The position numbers were made by a program, and so were the translations under genes. Under the pieces are notes generated by a model that saw only the letters and a list, made by a program, of their open reading frames with translations, ran no database searches and was not told the DNA's origin. This document shows positions 1-16,962 of a stretch of 64,000 nt of DNA, in pieces (position 1 is the stretch's first letter; every line of letters begins with the position of its first letter). Origin of the DNA: Cladochytrium replicatum (lineage: Eukaryota; Chytridiomycota; Chytridiomycetes; Cladochytriales; Cladochytriaceae); the NCBI GenBank assembly GCA_025526935.1, contig JAHLKD010000013.1:434001-498000 (forward strand), given 5' to 3'.

Positions 1-1
1 C

Positions 2-718
2 GGTTCACTTCGAGTATTAAACGAGGACTTTATCGAGCCAGCGAACGGGTTCCAAACACATCCCCATCGCCAATACGAGATATTCTCCTACATTGTTTCT
101 GGGGTTCTTGACCATCGGGACTCGATGGGGAACGCCGAAAAAGTTCCTAGAGGCTACGTACAGTTCACGACGGCTGGGACGGGAATCCGACACAGCGAAA
201 TGAATCAGCACCTCTTCCAGCCGGTGCATCTCCTGCAACTATGGACAGTCCCGTGGAAGAACGACCTGAAACCTGGATTTCAGTTGAAGCGATTCGAAGA
301 CAAGAAGAAGATCAATAACCTTCTTCCAATAATTGCACCATTTGCACAGGGCGGAGACGTCGAAACTGGTGCAGTCGATCCAGAAGATCCCTTGATTCGA
401 ATACATCAGGACCTACACATGTTCGCAACCATATTTCCCGAGTCTTCGGAGGAAGACAGTGCGCCAAGGCTCATTGCACATATTCCGAGAGGGGAAGACA
501 GAAAGATTTATGTACATGTCGTGATGGAGCCTGAGACAGGGGGAGATGGAATGGATGGCGTGATTATAAACGAGCATATAACTCTGCGCTCTGGTGATGG
601 TGTGTTCATTGAAGGGGCATCGAGTAAGAGGCCTTTACTCATTGAGGCAGCAAGCAGCAGAAAATCGGAGTTTATATTGCTTGATATGGCTAAAGAGGAG
701 CTCAGGATTGATGTGTAG
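2..718 (+). CDS. Pirin family protein, 5' partial
   Basis: The reading frame is open from base 2 and ends at TAG 716-718, giving about 238 visible residues; the start lies outside the window. The visible N-terminal cupin carries the pirin signature: GFQTHPHRQYEI, then a HRDSMG turn, then GYVQFTTAGTGIRHSE. The two His of HPHR and the His and Glu of RHSE are the four metal ligands known for pirins, so metal binding (Fe-type) looks intact. A second, weaker cupin follows (about residues 120-238). Pirins act as metal-dependent quercetinase-like enzymes or as redox-sensing nuclear cofactors; which role applies here cannot be told from sequence. No intron is needed in the visible part. The family call is firm, the function open. 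Confidence 0.9.
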   Translation, partial: GSLRVLNEDFIEPANGFQTHPHRQYEIFSYIVSGVLDHRDSMGNAEKVPRGYVQFTTAGTGIRHSEMNQHLFQPVHLLQLWTVPWKNDLKPGFQLKRFEDKKKINNLLPIIAPFAQGGDVETGAVDPEDPLIRIHQDLHMFATIFPESSEEDSAPRLIAHIPRGEDRKIYVHVVMEPETGGDGMDGVIINEHITLRSGDGVFIEGASSKRPLLIEAASSRKSEFILLDMAKEELRIDV

Positions 719-856
719 GAAGTTTCAGTTATTTTTCCTTGTCGCAGAGTTTAGCCAGGCGGGTTTCTTGGTTCATCCTCTGCTGGAAGTTCGGTGTTTG
801 AGCCCTAATAAAAAACGAATCCCACACTACCAATTTCAGTTCCACCGACCCTTGGC

Positions 857-1620
857 ATCTGTTGCCCACCACCTAGTTCTGCAACGTGGCCGGAAGAATT
901 ACAAGCTCTCGCTCGTGATTATTTGAAAGACTTCGCTCGTGATTATTTGAAAGACTACATTCAAATCAACATCGGATCGCACAATCTTTCCGCCTATGTC
1001 AGGTTATTGTTTCTTGCAGAAATGGAGAAGGGGAGCGAGTTTTGTTTGCCTTGCTTGTTCGTCCTGTACTCACAGTGCACCATAGACTGGTGCTTCTCCT
1101 TAAGAAATCTTTGGAAGTCCGAAATGCCAAGTTGTTATTTTCACTTGGATGAAGCGCACCGCCAAAGAAATCACTGATCATCTTCGGCAGAGCACATCTC
1201 CGCAATTACCTTGCAATTAGTGGATTCGGTAATATATGAAATCTCTCTTCTTGACTGCCTTTTGCGTTAGTGGTGCGAAAGCGGTGTGACCAACCCGGTA
1301 GGTTACGGATCTGTGTGGCCACCTTAGCTCCATGCTGCAGCTATTTTCTGTATTTTTCTGTTTTGGGCATTTTATCTTGGCCAGACAGACCAAGGAGGTG
1401 GGTATTTGAAATACTCACCCGGTTAGCATCATGGCACACCGTCTTCTTCCAACTTGGCTGCCTGTGGGAGTTTTTGCCTGTTCCTATTGCGTACCTGCAG
1501 CTGGCACACTTTCTTTTTGCCCAGGCTGATGGTGTGCGAATGCGTTGCCAAGGTCCATATATGCTGCCAGTGCATTCCTGCGGACAGCTCGGTATGATAC
1601 GTCCACGAAAACAATAGCAT
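857..1620 (+). pseudogene. Decayed partial copy of the DBP2 helicase gene
   Basis: This is a collinear but degraded copy of the middle of the DBP2 gene at 3412-6144, in inverted orientation. Bases 857-1020 match the exon encoding [20 protein letters not shown] and onward; 1085-1226 match the exon encoding [16 protein letters not shown]; the intron between them is kept as a shrunken remnant. About 100 nt encoding helicase motif V have been deleted, joining the sequence to the exon end and the GT splice donor at about 1229. The copy then continues into DBP2 intron sequence, including the 29-nt segment at 1366-1394. Frameshifts and stops rule out a product. Because introns are retained, this arose by DNA duplication, not by retroposition. 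Confidence 0.85.
909..956 (+). repeat. 24-bp perfect tandem duplication
   Basis: Bases 909-932 and 933-956 are identical 24-mers beginning TCGCTCGTGATTATTTGAAA. They lie inside the DBP2 relic, where the functional gene has a single copy (LARDYLKD). The duplication is in frame (8 codons), so it may predate or follow loss of function. Confidence 0.9.
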
Positions 1621-2556
1621 TTTCACCTGGTCTGGCTTCCTTTGAATTTTCGAAACATTGGCTTGAATATCAGCCGGTAATAGCTTTTGTAACGAGAACG
1701 GATCAGAGAGTAACAGCAGCACCTTGAACCAGATACGTACCAGGAACTGAGGCGACCGTGCTTTGACAGCCCCGTATTTTGGCGCACAATTTCAGCGTTG
1801 GAGATATTTTGAGTTCCAATCAAGCCTCCTTGCAGCAAGCGTCCGGACTTTCCAGAATCACGTTATTACATGGAGAGAACGAATTTGTCATCATTGACCA
1901 AACGAGAGAATGGATTTAATCTTTACTTTATTGTGGTTGGAGTGAGAGTTCATCGCTTTAATATCCTGGGCTGAGCTAAAGTATCCCTGATTGCAATCTG
2001 CCAGATTGTAACATTCGTGATCACGAATCGATGATGTCTAGCATATCATCCCCACATATCAACTTCGTGCAGAGCTGATCACAGACAGAATCCCAGGTCT
2101 CCAAAGTACTCGACTGCATGTGTCCATCATACTTCAAAAGCTTAGTCATAAAAGGATTGATCTCTTTTCCTCAGAGTAACTTCTGGTAGTCTATTTGAAA
2201 TGTCCTTTGCACCACTACTAAGCTTGCAAACTTGATGCTTGGTATTATAATGCACTGGCTTACATCTTTCGTCCGGCCGATTTGCATGTCACCAAACCTG
2301 ATACAAAGCCTTTAATCATAGAAAAATCGTTGAGACATCTACAGCTAACCAAACCTCACTTCAGTACCTCTGCCAGTTGCCGGAGCGTATCTATCTCCCG
2401 TTTATTACAAAAAAGAAGATTCCATTTCGAGATTTCGAGGCAAGTGGGTAAACAGTGCAATTTTGTAACATCATTATTGTCATTATTGGAATCGACCGGC
2501 GATCAGGCGATACAAAAAGCTAAATACGAAATGAGGGATTAACTTAAGACTACTTT

Positions 2557-3273
2557 TCATGCGGCATCTTGCTGTTCACGCAACTGCTCGCGGCGCGCTT
2601 TTCGCCCCGACAGTGCGGACACAATAAATGCAATCAGAGCGAGCATGATCCAGAGCAGCCCGCTGCCGAGCACCACGTACTTGATCAGGTTCGACTGGGC
2701 CTCGCAGTCCGCCAGATCTTTGACTCGTTGGTCGGCAGAGATCGGCTTCCCAGTGTTGCTGTCGATGATATTACTTACAGCATCGTAGTAAATAGAGCAG
2801 TACCATCTCGCGATGGGCACAAACAAAAACGCAAGCACGCTGGAATCCATTGAATTGAGTAAAAAACGAATGCTGAAAATTTGCACTGACCAGGCGAGTC
2901 CTTCAAGGAACATTCCAATACCGGCACCGAGCATGTAAGCCTTGTTCAACACCGGGGACAGCAAACATGCTGTGAGGAATGCAAAGGGGCCAATTGCGGA
3001 CAACAGGAATCCAACAATGAGCAAAGTGATTTCGAGAACGGTTTCGAAGAATGAGGTCACCGCGTTCCGCTTCTTCGGTTTGGTCTTTGGCTCGTCGCGG
3101 GGTGGTCGAGGCTCGGGCTGAGAATGTGAAGGCGGGGCCGGAGGAGACCTCGAATCGGAGCGAGGAGGTGCAGCTGGTACATATTCGGGAGCTGGAGAGG
3201 AGGGAGTCTGGTACCTGTACTGCTCCTGGTATGCCTTTTGCGCAGCGGAAACCTTCTGCCCACCTGCGAACAT
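2557..3273 (-). CDS. Uncharacterised multi-span membrane protein
   Basis: A single-exon ORF of 238 residues from ATG at 3273-3271 (MFAGGQKVSAAQ) to a stop at 2557. The longer open frame upstream has only a GTG start and is unlikely to be used. Residues 1-75 are Pro/Ser rich and probably cytosolic. They are followed by a Lys/Arg patch (KTKPKKRNAV) and then about four to five hydrophobic segments: one near FETVLEITLLIVGFLLSA, two across the middle, and a last one LIKYVVLGSGLLWIMLALIA. A short basic tail (RKARREQLREQQDAA) ends the protein. I do not recognise a family. It lies 139 bp downstream of the DBP2 stop on the same strand and is transcribed separately. Confidence 0.6.
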   Translation of the reverse strand: MFAGGQKVSAAQKAYQEQYRYQTPSSPAPEYVPAAPPRSDSRSPPAPPSHSQPEPRPPRDEPKTKPKKRNAVTSFFETVLEITLLIVGFLLSAIGPFAFLTACLLSPVLNKAYMLGAGIGMFLEGLAWSVQIFSIRFLLNSMDSSVLAFLFVPIARWYCSIYYDAVSNIIDSNTGKPISADQRVKDLADCEAQSNLIKYVVLGSGLLWIMLALIAFIVSALSGRKARREQLREQQDAA

Positions 3274-3411
3274 GTTCGGCAAAAAAGAAGAAGCGTGGAA
3301 TGGTGGAGCACTGACTATCACGGTTTTAATATCCGCGAAAAATTTTTAAGCATTGAGGAAGCAAAACAAAAATTGATCACAGGACACATCTTAATTAGAG
3401 GAAGCACTACT

Positions 3412-6144
<2,733 letters not shown>

Positions 6145-6322
6145 TACCGATACAAAGGAAATGTGCTGGAAAGTGAGGAAGATAAGAAAAGAAGACGAGG
6201 TGCGTCACGTGGGATCGACTGTGGCTGAGGCTGCGCAGAAATGGTGAGAGAAGTGTCCCACTGCCCGAGTGATCTAATCCTTCTACATTGCTGTAGAAAC
6301 AATCCTCGCTTCTCAGTTTCTT
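6145..6322. promoter_or_regulatory. Shared divergent promoter region, DBP2 / RFC1
   Basis: About 180 bp separate the DBP2 start codon (- strand) from the first recognisable RFC1 coding sequence (+ strand). No other gene fits here, so both promoters and the RFC1 5' leader or first small exon must lie in it. I see no clear TATA box. Several ATGs exist on the + strand (near 6159 and 6240), but none splices in frame to RFC1 with a consensus donor. Confidence 0.5.
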
Positions 6323-10487
<4,165 letters not shown>

Positions 10488-10644
10488 TTTGGATTTGCTC
10501 TCTGGTGTTAAAGCCCAGAAATCATGATGATAAATTTTGAGCTTTGGGTGCCAACGAACAGTTTGCCCCCCGAGCAAATTTTGTGAAAAGAGCGAAGTGG
10601 ATAATAGTTGGCTAAATCTCCCGAACGTCCTCCCAGCCATAGCC

Positions 10645-12095
10645 ATGTCACCCTCAGACTTTCGGGGGGTCAAGAAGAAGCATACAAATGTGAAGCTTGA
10701 TGAGATCCTCCAAAACCAGCGACCGATTCCCCTGTCGCTAGGTGACTTTCGTCGGTTTGTGGTTTACGTGGTAAGTGTGACGGCATACTTGTGCGTTTCT
10801 GAGCTGACTGAATGCCAAGCGCTCCGATGAGAACCTCCAATTCCTGGAGGCGGTTGCGCACTACCGAGCCATCTATGCCGAAGTTTTCCAATCAGGCAAC
10901 GCATTCCGCCAACCCACCTGCGATACAACACCATGCGAAACCATCCTGAATTCATCCCCCTTTGGCTCTCCACTCACTTGCCCCGTCTGCATGGAACAAG
11001 ATACAACCGAAGCTCGTTCAAGAAGAGCACCAGGTTTAGCCGGGGGAGTCGTGCTTCTCAACCAACATTTTGACCACATCATCACCACTTTCATCGATCC
11101 GGCCGGCCGAAAGACTATCAACGTCTCGTACTTTGTGCGTGAGCCGCTGATGAGCATTGATGGAACAAAGTTCGGGACTCCCCTGCCCGCTACTGCGCAC
11201 AACCCATACGGAAGTTTCGTCACCAACTCGCAGTTGAGTCTACCGTCGACGATATCGGCAGAAACTGTGGTCGAGCTCGACTCCACTCATGCGATGCAGA
11301 GGCCCGAGTATCCACCAATGCCGCCACCCCACAGACACAAGTCGTCCCATGACTCCATGTCCACGTCTTCTGTTGCTTCCCCTGTTGTTTCGGTAAGCAC
11401 TGCTGGATCCGAATCCCAATCAAACAGTCGTGGCTCGCCAAGGTCGCAATACCCACCATCAACAATCAGGGCAACTCGGCAAAACTCATCAAGCGCCCCG
11501 ACTCCACCGGGAGTTCTTGACGACGCAGAACGTGAGGTCCGAGAGCTTGTTACTACAGCAGTGCTTCCCGGCTTTGTGCTGCACGCGAAAACAACAAATT
11601 TCGAGCCATCTGCTGCAGTATTCCTGGCGATTCGGGTTTTGACGGTGTTCACCTGTGTCGCAATCATGGTGGTGCCTATGATATTGTTTGGGGTGTCGCG
11701 GTACCTGCGGTTGATCGCATTCCCGCTGATTGGTCTCATATGCACGGACTTCGTTGCTGGACCTCGAAGGCTTTGCGTCATCAAGTAAGGATTCAAAGTG
11801 GGATCGTCTTTCCTAAAAGTGTTTATTTTCTTCCTTCAAAAGTGCTTTGAGAAACATGCGCCAGATTGGGGACTCTGCATTTTATACGCAAGTGGTTGCC
11901 GACCCGGAGATTAAAACGTGAGTGACTGCGAAGATTATGCGATTTTTCAACTTTACGCATCTCTGACCTGGGTCCTGCAGTGCATTGCGCAATCGAGCGC
12001 TCATGTACTTCGCTATTGGGAATCTTTTGGCAGTTTTCATTATGGCTGGCATTCTTTTGATACCCGAGCATGTCTATGTTCATCTTTCTGGTTGA
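10645..12095 (+). CDS. RAX1-like RGS-domain membrane protein
   Basis: The start ATG at 10645 opens MSPSDFRGVKKKHTNVKLDE, followed by an RGS-like helical region (LDEILQNQRPIPLSLGDFRRF; after a 52-nt intron RSDENLQFLEAVAHYRAIY). The RGS box is split by a Ser/Pro-rich insertion (about residues 140-240), resuming at EREVRELVTTAVLPGF. At least two hydrophobic segments follow (AIRVLTVFTCVAIMVVPMIL and LRLIAFPLIGLICTDFVAG), then AFYTQVVADPEIK and a last hydrophobic stretch ending at TGA 12093-12095. The layout, an RGS-like domain then a C-terminal membrane region, matches fungal Rax1, which marks bud or polarity sites in yeasts; the role in this organism is unknown. Introns lie at about 10771-10822, 11787-11838 and after 11919. 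It converges on the transporter gene 150 bp downstream. Confidence 0.75.
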
Positions 12096-12245
12096 GTTTT
12101 CGCTTTTCATTCGTTTGTAGTTCATGATAACATTGCGGTACTTCAGGACGTCTTCCAGCAACAGAACAGGAAAGAATATATGGGAATCGAGCATTTGATG
12201 TTTATCTTTTAAACATGAACAACCAAAGTGACTTTTGGTGTTCAG

Positions 12246-14148
12246 CTAGTTGCTGTGCTCTAAGAGCAATCCACGGATCCAAATTGTCCAGTCAAATATA
12301 ACAAACGCTGCCCATCCAACTGCAAAGGCGTACTTAATCCCCACATTCTCACCTCTAGCCGAACTTTCAACAATCGTGGAAACAGCACCCGCTTCCACTT
12401 GCTGATGCACCACAAGAGCCTCTGTTTCGTCCGTCTGCTCGAATCCTACTCCCTCATCAAGCTGCCCGTTCGGAGCGCCGTTCCCGTTTCCGTCTTCCAG
12501 CCCGTCGTCATTTTTGTTATCTGCAGACTCCGCCAACTGCTTCCTCCCGTGGTCCAAGACAGAATTATACATAGTAACATTCATCGTCCAGACGCCCGCG
12601 ACCGCAATCAAGAACGCAACGCATCCGATACAAATGTATGCAATGATTACTCTGTCGTAGGTGTGACCAGGTGTTGCGTCCTGGATGCGTCCGAGGATAG
12701 GATCGAGTGCTCCGGCCATAGAATTGCTGAAAGATTTCAAGGTGCCGAGGGAGGTACCGATTGCATGGCGAGATGGCGCGATCAAGGGGACTGAGCCGAG
12801 AGCGCAGAGCGCACCAAGGGTTTGTGAGAACGCGAAGACTGTCATGGACAGGATTGGGTGGACGTGGGTGTAGCCGATTAAGATTATGGCGATAACAAAG
12901 CTAATCGTCGTTGCAGTCACTGAGGATAAAAATGAAACCATGCTCCAAAAAGAACAACAAAGACGTACAACCAAGCGATCTGTAGCCGTAGTGATCGACA
13001 AGTGAGCCGAGGAGAGGAGCCGCAACAATGGGAAAGAACTGACTCGTTGCAGCCTCCCACGCGACGGTTTGTGGTGAGTGGTCGGGAAACCTCGATTGGA
13101 TCAAATCGCTATGGAACGAATGAGTCATGAATGTTAGATGTACGTAACCAAAACTAACGTGTTGATGTGCAAAAAGGTGGTCCAGCATCCGTAGAGTACT
13201 GAATGCAGCACGCAGATTACCCAAAACAGATATGATAACTCCCAAATATACTTTGCTCGAAATCCTGACTTCCGCTCAGTCGCATGCTGATGCGTAGGTG
13301 CTTCTTCAATACTTGGGCTTTCCATCAACATACGATCAACGACAATATATATCACATTTATCAGTAGCGAGAACAGGCAGATGAGAAAGGAGACCTGAAT
13401 TGAAAGTACTCTTAGTTGCTGGAGTAAGATAACGGAGCGCAAATTTAGTACCACAAGTGCCGCAGAGTAGTGTCCAGCCCACTGTGCAATCGGAACAACG
13501 GTACCCTGTGCAAGGAATCCACCAAGTCTTGCAACAGTGAGCTCCAAGCCAAATGCAAAGGATAATCCTCCACGACTAAACGTGTTTGCCAGAATCGTTT
13601 GCTGTGCAACGACTACGGTTCCACTTCCCAGCCCGTAAATTGCACGACCAAGAACCAGGATTGGATACGAACGGATGTACGCAGCATACGCTGTAATAGC
13701 TGCTCCCATGGTCACAAAGGAGCTCGACAACATCGATCCAGCTTTCATTCCGAATGCATCCAGAAACAAGCTAAAAGTTGAGCGGTAAATCACGTCCATG
13801 CGATGAGATTTCGCACAAGTTACCCTCCCAGCAATGGAAGAATCGTATTCACGGTAGCCTGCGCAGATTGAATGATGCCATATGCTGCATTCGTGATTCC
13901 AAGATCCTTAATGATTTCCTTCTTGAGTGAGGTCAGTGCAAGGCTGCAGTAGTGCGAGCCGACTTTGTTTTGGAAATGAGATCGCCATGTTTGTAATGAA
14001 GTGAGTGCTTACAAGTAAGACACAAAGCGCATACGAGGGCAAGAGTCTTGCGAGCGCGTTCTCTCGCTTCGCTTGCCGATGCCGAGCTGTTCTGGCGTGC
14101 GAGCAAGGGTTGGGTTTCGGGACTGGCCATCGGTGCAAGCCACTGCAT
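12246..14148 (-). CDS. MFS transporter, MFSD1-like (lysosome/vacuole)
   Basis: A twelve-span major facilitator protein in several exons. ATG 14148-14146 gives MQWLAPMASPETQPLLARQ; a second ATG seven codons on is also possible. After a 50-nt intron comes TFGSHYCSLALTSLKKE, then AAYGIIQSAQATVNTILPLL. The motif-A-like loop is followed by GRAIYGLGSGTVVVAQQTIL and FAFGLELTVARLGGF, which match the MFSD1 group, known in animals as a lysosomal dipeptide exporter. A loop of about 30 residues (MESPSIEEAPTHQHATERKS) separates the two halves. The C-terminal half ends with a long acidic cytosolic loop (NKNDDGLEDGNGNGAP) and one more hydrophobic stretch before TAG 12248-12246. The N-terminal ETQPLL fits the [DE]xxxL[LI] dileucine signal used for lysosomal sorting, which supports a vacuolar location. 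The substrate is inferred from family only. Confidence 0.8.
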
Positions 14149-14227
14149 TTGGTTGGCGGAACGAATCCGTGGTCATGTGCACTCTATTGAACATCACGTG
14201 AGGGCATGTTTTGAGTAGGTGCCTTTT

Positions 14228-15130
14228 TCAGGAAGCCTCTAGGTCACAAAGGTAATCAGCAATGCGAGAAATGATGGGGAAAGCAATGGAAAATCCAAAG
14301 TAGAGAGCATTCGACACCTGCAACATTTGTTTAGCACACATTTCATCGTTTAATCGCCAAACAACCTGGGAATAAAGCACAAATCCGCAAGTGTTACCGT
14401 GTCCCTGTTGCAATACTTTCCAGAAATTGGTTTTCAATGCCTGATCGACGCCTAAAAAACATCAATGACATTGAAGAGAGTTGGAATCCCATTATTACTC
14501 ACTTGGAAGCTCACGGGAGATCCAGTATGCACTACAACCCATACATGAAAATAATCACAGAAAAGCATCCATTAATCATTACCAATTTGTTTTAATCGCA
14601 GCCGGATCCTCACCTGTAGCTCCTGCAACCTCCACAGCCTTCGCGAGAATCTACAGATTCGGCGCAGGTGATGTGTCGCATGCGATCTGGCGCACAATCG
14701 CGCGAAATTCAGTGCGTGCAACCGGATCGGAGGGAAGCAGAGGAGGTTCCGATTATGTCTCCTCCAACAGCTCCAAGATCGCCGGTGTTTTCGTGATATA
14801 CCGAGTTTCACCGCTCGCGAGTTTCAACTCAAGAGCAGGGACATAGGCCCATTTTTCGAGCTTGGAGCAATCGAGAGCTGAACAAGAGCAGAGTCGATCA
14901 CATCAAGCGCACGTACCTGGGTTAGTAATGTAGTCAGTTCCAAGCTGTAATCTAGTCAGATTTAATTGATAAATGTTGGGAGCACCACATCTGCTCTTCC
15001 ACTGGGAGATTAACGGGCACTGTTTTGAACTCAATCCCTTTGAGATTAAGCGCAAGCGGACTCTCCAGGACGTGCTACTCCGCCAGAGCCATACAAAGTA
15101 GTTTCGGCGGTGGACACAATATCTATTGGA
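14228..15130 (-). pseudogene. Maleylacetoacetate isomerase (zeta-class GST) pseudogene
   Basis: Reading down the minus strand, the zeta GST order is clear: WRSSTSWRVR, then ALNLKGIEFKTVPVNLPVEEQ, YVPALELKLASGETRYIT, TPAILELLEET, SEPPLLPSDPVARTEFRAI, VRQIACDTSPAPNL, ILAKAVEVAG, YWISRELPS, DQALKTNFWKVLQ, and the terminal FPIISRIADYLCDLEAS before TGA. The gene is broken at least three times: one base is missing between WRVR and ALNL, TAA stands after LLEET, and TAG stands after APNL. These stops lie inside exons and no GT-AG intron removes them. The family enzyme isomerises maleylacetoacetate in tyrosine breakdown. The splice sites near 14330-14480 still look usable, so decay seems recent; assembly error is the alternative. 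Confidence 0.75.
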
Positions 15131-15679
15131 AGATCACGGACGAAACCGGCCTTAGATACAGGCTCTCACCTCACAACACAGCCAGTGCCCTCAACTTGGT
15201 TGGTGGTGTGGGGTTTGTTGTTAGTAATGTTTCACAATAATTACAATAATTGTTCTGAATTTCCATATAAAGGGCAGAGAGAATACAGCATGATTTTATG
15301 ACGACGTTTCACGTTCTACAAAGTTTACTCGACCCGAATGAAAATTTAAGCTTGCCGCAATATCACAAGGCCTCCTGATGTGCACATCGACAGGCAGCCT
15401 TTTGTGCTACTGATCACCACAGTCATTTAAGTCTGCGGAGCACACTCGAAAACTTCCATCGAGAGGCGGACCTGAGGCTCTCAGTTCATCACGTACATGT
15501 ACTTTCTGAAATTTCTATGTCCCCAGGGCAAAGATCGAATGCGGGAATTATGCTATCCAACTGCAAAATATTTTTGCAGCGGCCCACTTGGCATCACAAG
15601 AACATCGACCCTCTGATGCATAAATAAAGCAAGGGCAACCCCTACTTTCGAAAGCTCACGTCAAATCCAAAGCAACACA
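15131..15679. other. Intergenic region upstream of the secreted-protein gene
   Basis: No coding frame of note. The last 60 bp hold a TATA-like element and the leader of the Egh16-like gene. Confidence 0.5.
15619..15628 (+). promoter_or_regulatory. TATA-like element
   Basis: CATAAATAAA lies about 55 bp before the ATG of the Egh16-like gene, at a distance normal for a fungal TATA box with a short leader. Confidence 0.4.
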
Positions 15680-16377
15680 ATGGTCAACCTTGTCATCATA
15701 GCCATCTTCGCTCTCCTTGCCCTTTCCGGCGTCCAGTCCCACGCTATTGTGCACAACGTAATGCTTCTTTCTTGTGTGTCTGAAAGGTCGGCTGATCGCC
15801 TCTGTCTTTTAGATTAAGGGCGCCAACGGCGTTACCTCCACCGCCTTCGGAATCTCACCTGGTGCTGCTCGTATCGGCCAGGTCAAGCGTGTGGGCAACA
15901 ACTGCGGTCTCAACAACGCCCAGCTCACCAACGCTATCCGATCGACTGGGAACCTGCCGACCGCAAAGGCCAATGGCCAGGTCGACCTCACTTTCTTCCA
16001 GTTCAACGCCGACGGTGCTGGCCCAGTCACCTGCAGAGTGGACGCGAAGGGCAACGGACAATTCCAGAACTGCAACGTCGTGAAGCAGGTTCCCGGCAAC
16101 GGTGGCACTGGTGGCAGGTCCAACACTGACCACGCTGCTACTATTCAGCTTCCTAACGGAGTTGCTTGCTCTGCTGGCCCCAACAAGAACGCTTGCATGT
16201 GCGTGACTTGCGGACGAGGAGAGTGGACTTGGTATTGATTTATTGTTCTTTGATAGTGTTCAAGTTAAGAACCCACGCGGTTTCGGTGGTTGCTTCGCGG
16301 TCGCGAAGGCCGGCGGCGCGAACCTTCAGGCTAAGGGCAAGGGCGGCAAACGTGCTCGTCGTGATATCGAGGCCTAA
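15680..16377 (+). CDS. Secreted Egh16-like protein (gEgh16/MAS family)
   Basis: Exons 15680-15757, 15813-16231 and 16257-16377 sum to 618 nt, 205 residues plus TAA. Residues 1-20 are a clear signal peptide (MVNLVIIAIFALLALSGVQS) ending before HAIVHN. The mature part opens with KGANGVTSTAFGI, as in fungal gEgh16 proteins, and holds about nine Cys, including CMCVTCGRG and the near-terminal NPRGFGGCFAVAKAGGA. The family is secreted and linked in plant-associated fungi to infection structures; its biochemical role is not known. The C-terminus is basic (GKGGKRARRDIEA) with possible KR cleavage. The second intron is only 25 nt; without splicing the protein would stop at EWTWY and lose the conserved GFGGCFAV block. 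A TATA-like box precedes the gene. Confidence 0.8.
16232..16256 (+). other. Putative 25-nt intron
   Basis: GT at 16232 and AG at 16256 bound 25 nt that contain an in-frame TGA. Removal joins ACT TG to T GTT CAA, giving TCVQVKNPRGFGGCF, which matches the family C-terminus and brings the CDS to a whole number of codons. Twenty-five nt is about half the usual intron length in this window. Confidence 0.6.
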
Positions 16378-16962
16378 TTTACCAACAAATATGCATCTGC
16401 CGGCAATGCTACAAGACGACCAGGGCTGACCGTTGTCGTTTGCACATATTCATCAAGTTTTGGAACTCGCTGTTGAAACTTCTTTTTGGTGTCCCTGAAC
16501 TGTTCATATTGCAACAGTGAACACATACTCTACTTCGTACATTCTGCAAAATGCACTAAATCTTCGAAGTACATTTCTTACATTCAGCCCAATGCTTCAT
16601 GCCTTCAAAGTAATTACTTTATCAAACATGACAAAATACAAATTAAACTTATCTAAGTTCTGGTTATCTATAATCAGTTACTGGTTAACTCTAATGATAT
16701 TAAATTATTATCCTCTGTATGGTCAGCCTAAATCTGGTCTATTTCTAGTCATTATCACATTTCTAACCTTTGCTAAACAAAACACTCTAACCCTGTCTAA
16801 CAAACACCTGGAGGCCGTTAGCAACCCTGTAAATTTGTATATTATAATGTGAGTTGCTGGACGGATCACCAGAATTGGGCACTTTCGCAGCAAAGAGAAA
16901 ACAAGAACATCAGGCAAACACCCCCTTCTTGAACATCCAAGGCCGATCCCCCCCCCCCACAT
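16378..16962. other. AT-rich non-coding stretch with poly-C tract
   Basis: From about 16510 to 16860 the sequence is strongly AT-rich, and its one open frame (112 codons) has AT-driven composition (Leu, Ile, Asn, Tyr) with no recognisable feature. A run of ten C lies at about 16950-16960. I see no gene. Confidence 0.5.

Larger units (their letters stand above)
719..2556. other. Intergenic stretch with helicase relic
   Basis: Between the pirin stop and the membrane-protein gene there is no intact gene. The only recognisable content is the decayed DBP2 copy at about 857-1620, described separately. From about 1620 to 2556 all six frames are short or broken and I recognise no protein, RNA or repeat. 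Confidence 0.6.

Noticed and set aside
16517-16852. A 111-codon ORF rich in Leu, Ile and Tyr, possibly a membrane peptide
   Set aside because: The hydrophobic look is expected from an AT-rich stretch, and there is no basic flank pattern, no relative I recognise and no promoter context.
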